Shown in pieces: positions 34,110 through 42,571 of a stretch of DNA of 64,000 nucleotides. The DNA comes from CAZYQW01 sp964649825 (GTDB lineage Bacteria > Planctomycetota > B15-G4 > JADJEK01). The DNA lies in contig CAZYQW010000084.1 in NCBI GenBank assembly GCA_964649825.1, positions 62,001 through 126,000 on the forward strand, given 5' to 3'. The position numbers and the translations under genes were made by a program. The stretch's first letter is position 1; every line of letters starts with the position of its first letter. The notes below the pieces were generated by a model, which did no database searches, had not been told where the DNA came from, and worked only from the letters and a program-made list of their open reading frames with translations.

Positions 34110-34943
34110 ATGAGCAACGTCTTGCCCCCTTCGCGGCCGACGGCGAAGCCGATGACCGCACCCCGCATCCTGGCGATGAAGGGGAAGGAGAGGATCACGG
34201 CGCTGACCGCGTTCGACTACCCGTCCGCGCGCGTCGTGGACGAGAGCGGGATCGATCTGATCCTGGTCGGCGACTCGCTCGGCCCGACGGTGCTCGGACT
34301 GGAGAACACGCTCCCCGTGACGCTCGACGAGATGATCCACTCCGCGCGCGCGGTCGTCCGTGGCACGTCGCGCGCGCTCGTGGTGGGCGACTTGCCGTTC
34401 GGGAGCTACCACGAGTCGGTCGAGCAGGCGATTCGGTCGTCGATCCGCTTCGTGAAGGAGGGCGGGGTCGCGGCCGTGAAGATGGAGGGCGGCGCCGAGC
34501 GCGCCGACGCGATCCGCGCCGTGGTCGATGCCGGCGTGCCCGTCATGGCCCACATCGGGCTTCGTCCGCAGGCCGTGCATATAATGGGGGGGTTCCGCGT
34601 CCAGGGGAAGAGCGACGCGCAGGCCGATGCGCTCCTGCGCGACGCCGACGCGGTCGCGGCGGCCGGTGCGTTCTCGGTGGTCCTCGAGGGGATCCCCGCC
34701 GCGCTGGGCGGAGCGATCACGACGCGGCTCGAGATCCCGACCGTCGGCATCGGGGCCGGACCCGATTGCGACGGTCAGATCCTGGTCTTCGCGGACGTGG
34801 TCGGGCTCACGTTCGGCCACGTGCCGAAGTTCGTCCGCCGCTACGAGAACATCGCCGAGCGCATCGCGGCGGCGCTCGGCAACTACCGCGCCGACATCCT
34901 GGCCGGGCGGTTCCCGTCCGCGGACGAGTCCTACTCAAGCTGA
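34110..34943 (+). CDS. panB: 3-methyl-2-oxobutanoate hydroxymethyltransferase
   Basis: A 277-residue cytosolic enzyme that moves a hydroxymethyl group from 5,10-methylene-tetrahydrofolate to alpha-ketoisovalerate, giving ketopantoate, the first step of pantothenate and CoA synthesis. Seen: ITALTAFDYPSA, metal Asp in VGDSLG (about 53-58), VVGDLPFGSY, VKMEGG, MAHIGLRPQ and the catalytic Glu in VLEGIPA. Length and motifs are complete. A short N-terminal extension before KGKERITAL is normal. It stands alone on the plus strand, and panC is not in the window. Its stop lies 13 bp from the end of the converging permease gene. Confidence 0.97.
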   Translation: MSNVLPPSRPTAKPMTAPRILAMKGKERITALTAFDYPSARVVDESGIDLILVGDSLGPTVLGLENTLPVTLDEMIHSARAVVRGTSRALVVGDLPFGSYHESVEQAIRSSIRFVKEGGVAAVKMEGGAERADAIRAVVDAGVPVMAHIGLRPQAVHIMGGFRVQGKSDAQADALLRDADAVAAAGAFSVVLEGIPAALGGAITTRLEIPTVGIGAGPDCDGQILVFADVVGLTFGHVPKFVRRYENIAERIAAALGNYRADILAGRFPSADESYSS

Positions 34944-34956
34944 CCTGGCTCGGCGG

Positions 34957-36126
34957 TCACGCGCGGCGCATCGCCTCGGTCGGCCGCAGACGCGCGGCCT
35001 TCCAGCTCGGCCAGGCGCCGCCGGCGACGCCGAGCACGAGGGAGAACCCGATCGCCGTCAGCAGCACGGGGAGCGTCACCCGGAACGCGAACGCGACCTC
35101 GGTGAACGTCTGGAAGTTCGTCGTTCCCGTCTCGATGCCGTTCAACGGCAGGGTCATCACGCTCCCCGCCGCGCCGCCGAGCAGGCCGAGCAGGATCGTC
35201 TCGAGCAGGAAGGACAGGAAGATCGCGAACGGCCGGTAGCCGATCGCGAGGAGAATCCCGATCTCCCGCGTGCGCGAGCCGACGGAGGCGAGCATCGTGT
35301 TCGTGGCGGTGAAGACGGCGGCGATTCCCATGATGAGCGCGAGCGCGCCGGCCAGGCCGAACAGAGTGGACGAGATCGCCTGCGTCTGCCGGACGAGGTA
35401 CTCGCGCTCCGTCAGTGCGACGGCCGGCGTCTGCACGTCGTTTTGCAACCGTTCGTGGAACGCGGCTACGGTGATGCCGGGCTTCAGCTTCGCGATCATC
35501 CGGCTGAACACGGGCCGTTCGAGGGCCGAGCTCATCCGCTCGACGTCGCTCCAGATCTCCGACGCGAACGGCCCGTCGTGCTCGAAGACGCCGACCACGC
35601 GAAACGGCGTGGTGTTCAGGACGATCACGTCGCCGATGCGACAGTCGCGGATGCGTCCCGTCAGCTTGCTGCCGACGATCACCTCATCCGTGCCGAACTC
35701 GAAGCGCCGCCCTTCGACGATCCGCAGGGTCGTTTCGTGGAGCGCGAACGCAGCCTCCTGGACCCCGCGGATCGGCACGTTCGTCTCGCCCCCGTCCCGC
35801 TTGAAGCGGCGGACGGCGAGATACGTCTCGAGCGACGCCAACGGCCGGCCCTCGTCGTCGATCGCGATCTCGGGGCTCGACTTCTTCAGGACGTCGGCGC
35901 GTTCGCGCGAGAATCCGCTGTCGCCCTCGGTGGTCGCGCCCTGGCGGAGCACGACGACGAGGTCCTCGCGGCCGGACTCGGTGAAGAGCCGAGCGAACCC
36001 CTGCTGGAGCGCGAGCACGCCGGCGATGATCGCGACGGTGGAGCCGATCCCGAGCACGGTCAGGACGGTGGTGGTCCGCCGCACGAAGAGGCTGCGCAGG
36101 TTGTAGCTGAACGGCACGAGCTTCAT
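34957..36126 (-). CDS. ABC transporter permease, FtsX/MacB type (second)
   Basis: A 389-residue inner-membrane protein with the four-helix MacB/FtsX plan: one helix near residue 20-45, a periplasmic domain of about 200 residues, then three helices from about 265 to 380. The segment MLASVGSRTREIGILLAIGY (about 285-305) is the coupling motif that meets the ATPase. It pairs with the permease just upstream, 2 bp away, to form a heterodimer. GGAGG precedes ATG 36126 within the end of the upstream gene. This is the last gene of a sigma-controlled export operon. Confidence 0.9.
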   Translation of the reverse strand: MKLVPFSYNLRSLFVRRTTTVLTVLGIGSTVAIIAGVLALQQGFARLFTESGREDLVVVLRQGATTEGDSGFSRERADVLKKSSPEIAIDDEGRPLASLETYLAVRRFKRDGGETNVPIRGVQEAAFALHETTLRIVEGRRFEFGTDEVIVGSKLTGRIRDCRIGDVIVLNTTPFRVVGVFEHDGPFASEIWSDVERMSSALERPVFSRMIAKLKPGITVAAFHERLQNDVQTPAVALTEREYLVRQTQAISSTLFGLAGALALIMGIAAVFTATNTMLASVGSRTREIGILLAIGYRPFAIFLSFLLETILLGLLGGAAGSVMTLPLNGIETGTTNFQTFTEVAFAFRVTLPVLLTAIGFSLVLGVAGGAWPSWKAARLRPTEAMRRA

Positions 36127-36128
36127 CG

Positions 36129-37301
36129 TCAAACCTCCGCCGCGAGAGCTTGGACCACGCGCTGCCGCGCCAGCCGCCACGCGGGCGGCGCGCTCGCGAT
36201 CACGCCGATCGCGAGAGTCACGCCGGCTCCGAGCAGCACGGTCTCGTTCGTCACCGCGAACCCCGGGAAGAAGCTGCCGAGCGCGCCCGCGACCGCTTCG
36301 GACGACGCGCGCGCCAGAAGGATGCCGAGGCCGCCGCCGAACCCGCAGACGACGAGCCCCTGGAGGAGAAGGACGAAGAGGATCGACCGATTCCCGAACC
36401 CGAGCGCCTTCAGGATGCCCGAGTCGCGCGTCTGCTGGCGCCCGGCCATGATCATCGTGTTGACGACGGCGAGGAGGATCGCGAGCAGCACGCCGCCCCC
36501 GATCGCGCCGACGAAGAATGGGACGTTCCCGATCATGGAGACGAACTGCGCCTGGAACTCCGACTCGGGCGTGCTCTGCACCCGCTGCGGGCCGTTCTCG
36601 AACAACGCGTCGACGGCGGACATCACCGCGATCGGGTCCGCGTCTGCGCCCATGCGGACGACGAAGACGCCGACGCCGTTCGGCCCGCGCGCCGTCCCCT
36701 GCTCCACGCTCTCGTCGAGATACTCGTGATGGAAGAACAGCGTGTTGTTGTCGACGTTCGCGGAGTTGGAGTGGTAGACCGCCGCGACCTGGAACTGCCA
36801 CGGCGTCTCGTCAGGACGCGCGTAGAGCGCGCCGATCAGGGGGAGCGGATCGCCCGCGGAGAATCCGAAGCGGCGCGTGAGGCCGTCGCCGACGATGCAT
36901 CCGCGTCGATCCGCCAGGAACGCCTCGCGAGTCCCGTCGACGATCTCGATCTCCGGATAGGCACGGAACAGGACGTCGGGGTCGATCGCGAACTGGGGGA
37001 ACTGATTCGCCGGATCCTGGTAGTAGCCACCGAACCACGTGAACCGAAGCACGTCCTCGACGCCGTCGACGGCGCGGATCTTGCCCCCGTAGCTCTCCGG
37101 GAGATACACGAACAGGCTGACCGACGACTGCACGATGAAGCGATCGGACCGCGCGTCCCTCACGCCCGATTCGAGCGTCACGACGAGCGAGCGGAGCAGG
37201 CAGAGCATGAAGAGCGCGAGCGTCAGCGATCCGGCGGTGAGAAGCGTCCGGATCGGGTGCGCGAGGAGCTGGCGAAAGACGACGTGGAACGGGAATCTCA
37301 T
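36129..37301 (-). CDS. ABC transporter permease, FtsX/MacB type (first)
   Basis: A 390-residue permease of the same four-helix plan: first helix about 15-40, a large periplasmic domain of about 210 residues, and three C-terminal helices. The coupling stretch reads GRQQTRDSGILKALGF (about 285-300). Its extracytoplasmic domain differs from that of its neighbour, so the pair is likely a heterodimer. ATG 37301 was chosen because GGAGG sits 5 nt upstream; GTG 37307 would overlap the ATPase stop. Export (not import) is inferred from the MacB-type fold and from the adaptor encoded in the same operon. Confidence 0.9.
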   Translation of the reverse strand: MRFPFHVVFRQLLAHPIRTLLTAGSLTLALFMLCLLRSLVVTLESGVRDARSDRFIVQSSVSLFVYLPESYGGKIRAVDGVEDVLRFTWFGGYYQDPANQFPQFAIDPDVLFRAYPEIEIVDGTREAFLADRRGCIVGDGLTRRFGFSAGDPLPLIGALYARPDETPWQFQVAAVYHSNSANVDNNTLFFHHEYLDESVEQGTARGPNGVGVFVVRMGADADPIAVMSAVDALFENGPQRVQSTPESEFQAQFVSMIGNVPFFVGAIGGGVLLAILLAVVNTMIMAGRQQTRDSGILKALGFGNRSILFVLLLQGLVVCGFGGGLGILLARASSEAVAGALGSFFPGFAVTNETVLLGAGVTLAIGVIASAPPAWRLARQRVVQALAAEV

Positions 37302-37303
37302 CG

Positions 37304-38005
37304 TCACCTCCTGGCCCCGACCGCGCCGTCGTCGAGCAACCGTCCCTTGTCGAGGTGGATGACCCGCCCCGCGCGTTCCGCTGCGATCGGGTCATGGGTG
37401 ACCATCAGGATCGTTTTGTCGAGTTCGGTCGAGAGCCGGTGAAGGAGGTCGAGGACCTGCGAGGCGGAGTCGCGATCGAGGTCGCCGGTCGGCTCGTCGG
37501 CGAGCACGAGCTTCGGGTCGGTCACGAGCGCTCGCGCGATCGCGACGCGCTGCTCCTGGCCGCCCGAGAGCTGCGATGGCCGGTGCTTCGCGCGATCCGC
37601 GAGACCGACGAGCTCGAGCACGTACTCGGCGTGCTGGCGCCGCTCGCGCCGTGACAGCGGCGTGAGGAGGAGCGGGAGCTGTACGTTCTCGAGCGCGGAG
37701 AGGACGGGGATGAGGTTGAAGCCCTGGAAGACGAATCCGATCGTCTCGGCGCGCCACGACGCGAGGTCGGCGTCGTCCATCCCGCCGATCTCCTCGCCGG
37801 CGACGCGGATCGATCCGTCGTCGGGATGGTCGAGCCCTCCGATGAGGTTGAGCAGCGTGCTCTTGCCCGATCCGGACGGACCCATCAGCGCGCAGAAGGT
37901 CCTCGCCTCGATCTCGAGGTCGAGGCCGTCGAGGACGACGAGACGCTCGCCTCCTCGGGTGTACGCCTTGGTCAGGTTCGAAACCGCGATCATCGCGTCG
38001 GACAT
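37304..38005 (-). CDS. ABC transporter ATP-binding protein, MacB/LolD type
   Basis: A 233-residue ATPase. Seen: Walker A GPSGSGKST (about 42-50), Q-loop FVFQGFNLIPVLSALENV (family hallmark of LolD/MacB), signature LSGGQEQR, Walker B LVLADEP with GDLD, and switch His in MVTHD. It drives the two permeases encoded directly downstream. ATG 38005 has GGAG about 6 nt upstream. It sits 44 bp after the membrane-fusion protein gene on the same strand. Confidence 0.94.
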   Translation of the reverse strand: MSDAMIAVSNLTKAYTRGGERLVVLDGLDLEIEARTFCALMGPSGSGKSTLLNLIGGLDHPDDGSIRVAGEEIGGMDDADLASWRAETIGFVFQGFNLIPVLSALENVQLPLLLTPLSRRERRQHAEYVLELVGLADRAKHRPSQLSGGQEQRVAIARALVTDPKLVLADEPTGDLDRDSASQVLDLLHRLSTELDKTILMVTHDPIAAERAGRVIHLDKGRLLDDGAVGARR

Positions 38006-38049
38006 TTTGACTCCTGTCGGGACGTGGCCTGCCTGTTGCCATTCGTGCG

Positions 38050-39492
38050 TCAGCCGGATGGACGGACCCGAACGCGATCGCCGTCATCCAGTCGTGGGGG
38101 AGGAGAAAGGACGATCACGTCCTGTTCGGTGAGACCGCTCGTGACCGCCACGCGGTCCGACCGCCGGGCGCCGATCTCCACGCGCCGAAACCGGACGACG
38201 TCGCGCTCGACGACGAAGACTCCGCTCTCGCCGCCGTTCGCGACGATCGCTTCCGCCGGAACGAGCAGGACCTCGCTCGCCGCACCGCCGCCCGATCCGT
38301 CGAGCGGCGGCGGTGCGGCCGCGTCGTCGTCGAGGAACACCACCCGAACGCCCATCTCCGGTCGGAGTCGATCGTCCAGCTCCTCGAACGCCACGCGGAC
38401 CTCGACCGTCGCCTTCTGGCGGTTCGCGGTCGGCCAGATCCGGTCGACGCGGCCCGAGTAGGGCCGGTCGGGGTACGCGTCGAGGAAGACCCGGGCCGGC
38501 GCACCGACCGCGACGCCGCCGAGGCTCGTCTCCGGCACCTCGGCCTGGACCTCGAGCGACTCGAAGTCGACCATCGTCGCGACCGCCCCGCGCGCACTCC
38601 CGCCCGCCTGCGAGTTGGGCGAGACGACCTCTCCCACCTCGGCGTCCTTCAGCACGACGATGCCGTCGAACGGCGCGCGGATGAACGTCTTGTCCAGTGT
38701 CGCCGCCGCCTGCTCCTGCTCGGCGACGCGGACGGCGATCGCCGCGTCGGCCTCGGCCACCGCGGCTCTCGTCGCGTCGAGCCGGGCCTCGCCCAGCGCG
38801 AGATCTGCCTGCGCGGCCGCGTGACGAGCCGCCGCGGCGGCGACGCGCGCTACCGCGGATTCGAGTGCGGCGGCCTGTTCGTCGAGGAGTCGGACGCTCT
38901 CGAAGCCTTCCTCGACGAGCTCCTCGATCCGCGCCAGTTCGCGTCGCGCCAGCTTCTCGTCCGCGCGGGTCGCGGCCAGGTCGGCGTCCGTCGCCGTCGC
39001 GCTCGACTCGAGCCGATCGACCTCGGCCGTCGCCGCCGCGACGTCCTTCCCGGCCCGCTCCTTGGCGGCGCGGGCCGCCTCGAGCTCGGCGCCAGCACGG
39101 CGCAGGGCGGCCTCGTACTCGTCGGCGTAGAGCCTCGCGACGACGAACCCCTTCGGGACCGCCTGGCCCTCCTCGACGTTCATCTCCACGATGCGGCCCG
39201 GCGCGTCGGCTGAGAGGGCGGCGCGGACGCGCGCCACGATGTACCCGTTCGAGGCCGTTCCCGACACGGCACTCGCCTCGACGCGGCTCGGCCGGACCGC
39301 GCGCGCGGTCGCGACCTCGGGAAGCCGGAAGCGATCGATCAGGTCGCGCGCTCGATCCTCGAACAACCAGGCCGCGACGCCGAGGAGCAGGAGCACGACC
39401 AAGCGCGGCAGCCACCGACCGCCCCCTCCCCTCGCTGCTCGGCGTCGCGGAGCACTTGGTCCGCGATCGATCAGCAACCGATCGAGATCCAT
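38050..39492 (-). CDS. Membrane-fusion (periplasmic adaptor) protein
   Basis: A 480-residue HlyD/MacA-like adaptor. It has a short cytosolic head, one membrane helix (about 28-44), a biotinyl-lipoyl-like half near 85-115 (APGRIVEMNVEEGQAV), a long Ala/Glu coiled coil (about 130-260), the second lipoyl half (FIRAPFDGIVVLKDAEVGE) and beta-barrel domains to the end. It would link the inner-membrane ABC exporter to the outer membrane. No TolC-type channel gene is present here. Order in the operon is sigma, anti-sigma, adaptor, ATPase, permease, permease. Confidence 0.92.
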   Translation of the reverse strand: MDLDRLLIDRGPSAPRRRAARGGGGRWLPRLVVLLLLGVAAWLFEDRARDLIDRFRLPEVATARAVRPSRVEASAVSGTASNGYIVARVRAALSADAPGRIVEMNVEEGQAVPKGFVVARLYADEYEAALRRAGAELEAARAAKERAGKDVAAATAEVDRLESSATATDADLAATRADEKLARRELARIEELVEEGFESVRLLDEQAAALESAVARVAAAAARHAAAQADLALGEARLDATRAAVAEADAAIAVRVAEQEQAAATLDKTFIRAPFDGIVVLKDAEVGEVVSPNSQAGGSARGAVATMVDFESLEVQAEVPETSLGGVAVGAPARVFLDAYPDRPYSGRVDRIWPTANRQKATVEVRVAFEELDDRLRPEMGVRVVFLDDDAAAPPPLDGSGGGAASEVLLVPAEAIVANGGESGVFVVERDVVRFRRVEIGARRSDRVAVTSGLTEQDVIVLSPPPRLDDGDRVRVRPSG

Positions 39493-39510
39493 TCCGTCCG
39501 TTCCCGTGGC

Positions 39511-39756
39511 TCAGGAGCTCTTGCTGCGCGCCTCGAGGATCGCCCGCACGAGGTCGTCGGGAACGTCGTCGGGCACACGCTCGTCGACGCAGTCGAGCGC
39601 CTCGCGACCGAGGGCGATCGCGCGGCGGTAGCTCTCGATGTAGTCGACGCAAGGCGGGCAGAGGTGGAGGTGCGACTCGAACGTCGTGCGCTCCACCTCG
39701 GCCAGCTCGCCTTCGACGTAGTCGGTGATGAAGTCGATGAGTTCGCGGCATTTCAT
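39511..39756 (-). CDS. Zinc-type anti-sigma factor (zf-HC2/ZAS)
   Basis: An 81-residue protein starting MKCREL, with the zinc motif HLHLCPPC (His, three residues, then CxxC) at about 29-36. This is the ZAS domain that holds an ECF sigma factor inactive. It lacks a membrane helix, so the switch is likely cytosolic, for example redox or metal sensing (inference). Its ATG overlaps the sigma stop (ATGA), which ensures balanced synthesis. It sits 18 bp before the adaptor gene, so the sigma factor probably controls the export operon. Confidence 0.9.
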   Translation of the reverse strand: MKCRELIDFITDYVEGELAEVERTTFESHLHLCPPCVDYIESYRRAIALGREALDCVDERVPDDVPDDLVRAILEARSKSS

Positions 39757-40373
39757 GGGTGGGCTCCTCGCAAGCCGCGGTCGAGGAGCTCGCGCAGGGC
39801 GATGCGCGCCCGATGGAGCCTCACCTTGACGGCGTTCGCAGTGATCTCGAGGAGATCCGCCGTCTCCTGCGTGTCGAGCTCTTCGATGTCGCGCAGGAGC
39901 AGCACGGTTCGATACGCGTCCGGCAGCCGGTCGATCGAATCGCGAACGAGCGTGCGCATCTCGGAGCGCGACGCGGCTTCGTCGACGGTCTCGGGCCACG
40001 GCGCGGGGGGGATCGCGTGGTGGCCGTCCTCGAGGAAGGTCGGCAGCAGCGACTCGATCGACTGCTCGGCGTGACGCCTCCGCGTGCGCAGCTTCATCAA
40101 CGCCGCGTTCACTGCGATGCGGTGAAGCCAGGTCGACAGCCGTGCATTCCCCTGGAACTGATCGAGCGAACGAAACGCGGACAGGAACGCGTCCTGCACC
40201 GCATCGCGCGCGTCTTCCTCGTTCGCGAGCAGGCGTCGCGCGGTCTGCAGCATCCGGCCGCCGTAGCGGCGGACCACGTCTTCGAACGCCATCGGGTCGC
40301 CCGCGCGGAGCGAGCGAACGATCGATGACTCGGGACCTTGGTCTCGGTGCGACGTGGAGGCGGGGGATGGCAT
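39753..40373 (-). CDS. ECF-type RNA polymerase sigma factor paired with a ZAS anti-sigma
   Basis: A 206-residue sigma factor. Region 2 (about 28-95) has DARDAVQDAFLSAFRSLDQF and STWLHRIAVNAALMKLR. Region 4 (about 145-200) has LPDAYRTVLLLRDIEELDTQ and the helix-turn-helix ITANAVKVRLHRARI. The N-terminal 18 residues are Ser/Pro-rich and not conserved. It is coupled by ATGA overlap to its anti-sigma factor and heads an export operon. A TATCCT element ends 8 nt before ATG 40373, suggesting leaderless mRNA and perhaps autoregulation. Confidence 0.94.
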   Translation of the reverse strand: MPSPASTSHRDQGPESSIVRSLRAGDPMAFEDVVRRYGGRMLQTARRLLANEEDARDAVQDAFLSAFRSLDQFQGNARLSTWLHRIAVNAALMKLRTRRRHAEQSIESLLPTFLEDGHHAIPPAPWPETVDEAASRSEMRTLVRDSIDRLPDAYRTVLLLRDIEELDTQETADLLEITANAVKVRLHRARIALRELLDRGLRGAHP

Positions 40374-40381
40374 GCGAGGCG

Positions 40382-40387
40382 AGGATA
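40382..40387 (-). promoter_or_regulatory. Candidate -10 element of the sigma/anti-sigma/export operon
   Basis: The minus strand reads TATCCT, ending 8 nt before ATG 40373, with no ribosome site between. The identical hexamer precedes the other ECF sigma gene. A matching -35 was not identified. Confidence 0.35.
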
Positions 40388-41035
40388 GCCCCGGGCCGAC
40401 ATGACGTCGATGCGAACCCCGACGAAAGGAGAAGTCTAGAAGGCGGAAACGAGCCCCGCTCCTCGCTGCCCCGGACTCGGGCCGTGCTCGCCACCGCGTT
40501 GCAGTGCGATTCCGCCTGCTTGAGCTGGTACGGGTCGAGGTTCAGGGTCTCCTTCTCCTCGACGATCGACTTCCAGGCCAGGTGCCGGCGCACTGCCTCG
40601 TCGAGGTCTTGGAGGCGCGTTTTGTCCACGGCGAGGAACATGAGGGTGTTCCGGAAGAGCCGCGGAGCACTGCCGCGCGACTCGAGGATCGCCTTGGCAG
40701 CGGTCCTCGATGCGGTGCTGCTTGGCGACCTGGATGTGGCCCCGCGTTCGCGCGGTTGGCCAGGGAGAGGAAGTCGAGCCGACCGGCAGGGCTGTCGCAA
40801 GCGAGGCCGATGGCCACCGCTTGCCGGGTGCAGCTCGAGTAGGTCTTCGATGTCCTTCAGGTGGTCCGGGTCGACGTCACGACGGTTGTTTCGAAGGTGA
40901 TGCCGAGCATCCGGGTCCGCGACGAGCGTGAGGACGAGGACCGTGCTCGACGATGGAGATCATCGTTCCCGGAATCGCGACGATCGCCGGTGGGACGCCA
41001 CGTTGGAATTGCCCTTGGGGGCGATCACCGGCCAG
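40388..41035. other. Intergenic stretch of about 650 bp containing an eroded gene
   Basis: Apart from the DUF499 fragment (see separate entry), the stretch has no intact gene. Minus-strand frames between 40930 and 40740 give protein-like scraps (DPDHLKDIEDLLELHPA near 40870-40820 and SPAGRLDFLSLANRANA near 40790-40740) in different frames, so the erosion may extend upstream of the recognisable part. Confidence 0.45.
40486..40701 (-). pseudogene. Fragment of a DUF499 ATPase (phage-defence-associated family)
   Basis: About 72 codons on the minus strand match the conserved C-terminal block of DUF499 AAA-type ATPases from memory of that family: AILESRGSAPRLFRNTLMFL, AVDKTRLQDLDEAVRRHLAW and KSIVEEKETLNLDPYQLKQAE read in order. 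An intact protein is around a thousand residues; nothing of the ATPase core is present, no start codon fits, and the fragment runs out near 40486. DUF499 proteins commonly lie beside DUF1156 methyltransferases and helicases in defence islands, but none of these is here. This is a relic. Confidence 0.8.
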
Positions 41036-41041
41036 TATACT
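41036..41041 (+). promoter_or_regulatory. Candidate -10 element of the biotin carboxylase operon
   Basis: TATACT, close to consensus, ends 9 nt before GTG 41051. TTGGGG at 41015-41020 is 15 bp upstream of it and may act as a -35. The leader would be almost absent. Confidence 0.45.
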
Positions 41042-41050
41042 CGCGCCGCC

Positions 41051-42571
41051 GTGTTGCAAACCCTTCGCAAGGTCCTCGTCGCCAACCGGGGTGAGATCGC
41101 CGTTCGCGTGATCCGCGCCTGCCGGGAGCAAGGCATCCCCACTGTCGCCGTGTTCTCGGAGGCGGACCGCAACGCACTGCACGTGCGGCTCGCGGACGAG
41201 GCGTACTCGATCGGTCCGCCGCCGGTCACCGAGTCGTACCTCGTCGCCGAGAAGATCCTCGACGTTGCCCGGCGAAGCGGCGCGGACTCGATCCATCCCG
41301 GCTACGGGTTCCTCTCGGAGAACGGCGACTTCGCCGATGCGAGCGCGGCCGCCGGTCTCATCTTCATCGGCCCGACCGGCCAGGCGATGCGCGACATGGG
41401 CGACAAGGTGCAGGCGCGCGCGCGGATGAAGGCGGCCGGAGTGCCGGTGGCGCCCGGATCGGAGGGCGCGGTCGACGACCCGGCCGAGGTCCAGCGAATC
41501 GCGACCGAGATCGGGTTCCCGGTGATGATCAAGGCGGCGGCGGGCGGGGGCGGCAAGGGGATCCGCATCGTCCATCGAGCGTCGGAGCTCGCGCGCGCGT
41601 TCGACATGGCTCGATCCGAGGCGGAGAAGTCGTTCAAGAGCGGCGCCGTCTACGTCGAGAAGTTCCTTGCCGAGCCGCGCCACGTCGAGATCCAGGTCCT
41701 CGCCGATCACCACGGGAACGTGGTCCACCTCGGCGAACGCGAGTGCTCGATCCAGCGTCGTCACCAGAAGGTCATCGAGGAGACCCCGTCGGCGATCGTC
41801 GACGAAGACCTCCGCGCGCGAATGGGAGACGCCGCGGTCAAGGCGGCGGCGGCGGTCGGGTACCGCAACGCCGGCACCGTCGAGTTCCTCGTCGACGCCG
41901 AGCGGAAGTTCTACTTCATCGAGATGAACACGCGGCTGCAGGTCGAGCACGCGATCACCGAGCAGGTGACCGGCGTCGACATCGTCCGCTGGCAGCTCGC
42001 GATCGCGGCGGGCGAACGACTCACGCTCAGGCAGTCGGAGATCGTGCCGCGCGGCCACTCGATCGAGGCGCGCATCTGCGCGGAGGATCCGGACAACAAC
42101 TTCCTGCCGTCGACCGGGGTGATCCAGCTCCTCGACGTGCCCGGCGGAGGGCGCGTGCGCATCGACTCGGGGATGTACGAGGGGATGAAGGTCGACGTTC
42201 ACTACGATCCGATGCTCGCCAAGCTGATCGTCCGGGCCAACGATCGCGACGAGGCGATCGCGCGGATGAAGCGCGCGCTGGCCGAGTTCCACGTCACCGG
42301 CGTGAAGACCAACATCGGGTTCTTGATGAGGGTGTTCGACACGGCCGAGTTCCGGAGCGGGCACTACGACACGGGCTTCATCGAACGTCACCGCGCCGAG
42401 CTCCTCGCGCCGCCGGAGGGAAAGGACGCGCGCGACGTCGCCTTGCTGGCCGTCGCGCTCGCGCACGAGCTCAGGCGCCTGCGCTCGACGAACCCGCCCG
42501 GCTCGGAGCGAAGGACGGCGATCTCGCCGTGGCGCCTCCGGTCGCGGCCGTCCGGAAGCTCGTTCGCATGA
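41051..42571 (+). CDS. Biotin carboxylase subunit of acyl-CoA (acetyl/propionyl-CoA) carboxylase
   Basis: A 506-residue cytosolic enzyme that uses ATP and bicarbonate to carboxylate biotin on the partner protein. Seen: KVLVANRGEIAVRVIRACRE at the N-terminus, HPGYGFLSEN, the ATP-grasp glycine loop KAAAGGGGKGIRIV (about 159-172), HVEIQVLADHHG, ERECSIQRRHQK and FIEMNTRLQVEH with catalytic Glu and Arg. The tail beyond residue 455 is longer than AccC and resembles the alpha chain of propionyl- or methylcrotonyl-CoA carboxylase. GTG 41051 matches the conserved start. The stop overlaps the carrier gene (ATGA). No carboxyltransferase is in the window, so the acyl substrate is open. Confidence 0.95.
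   Translation: MLQTLRKVLVANRGEIAVRVIRACREQGIPTVAVFSEADRNALHVRLADEAYSIGPPPVTESYLVAEKILDVARRSGADSIHPGYGFLSENGDFADASAAAGLIFIGPTGQAMRDMGDKVQARARMKAAGVPVAPGSEGAVDDPAEVQRIATEIGFPVMIKAAAGGGGKGIRIVHRASELARAFDMARSEAEKSFKSGAVYVEKFLAEPRHVEIQVLADHHGNVVHLGERECSIQRRHQKVIEETPSAIVDEDLRARMGDAAVKAAAAVGYRNAGTVEFLVDAERKFYFIEMNTRLQVEHAITEQVTGVDIVRWQLAIAAGERLTLRQSEIVPRGHSIEARICAEDPDNNFLPSTGVIQLLDVPGGGRVRIDSGMYEGMKVDVHYDPMLAKLIVRANDRDEAIARMKRALAEFHVTGVKTNIGFLMRVFDTAEFRSGHYDTGFIERHRAELLAPPEGKDARDVALLAVALAHELRRLRSTNPPGSERRTAISPWRLRSRPSGSSFA

Noticed and set aside
40877..41050. N-terminal extension of the biotin carboxylase from an upstream ATG at 40928
   Set aside because: The extra 41 residues are Arg/Asp-rich and unconserved, and the family start matches GTG 41051 just after a TATACT element.
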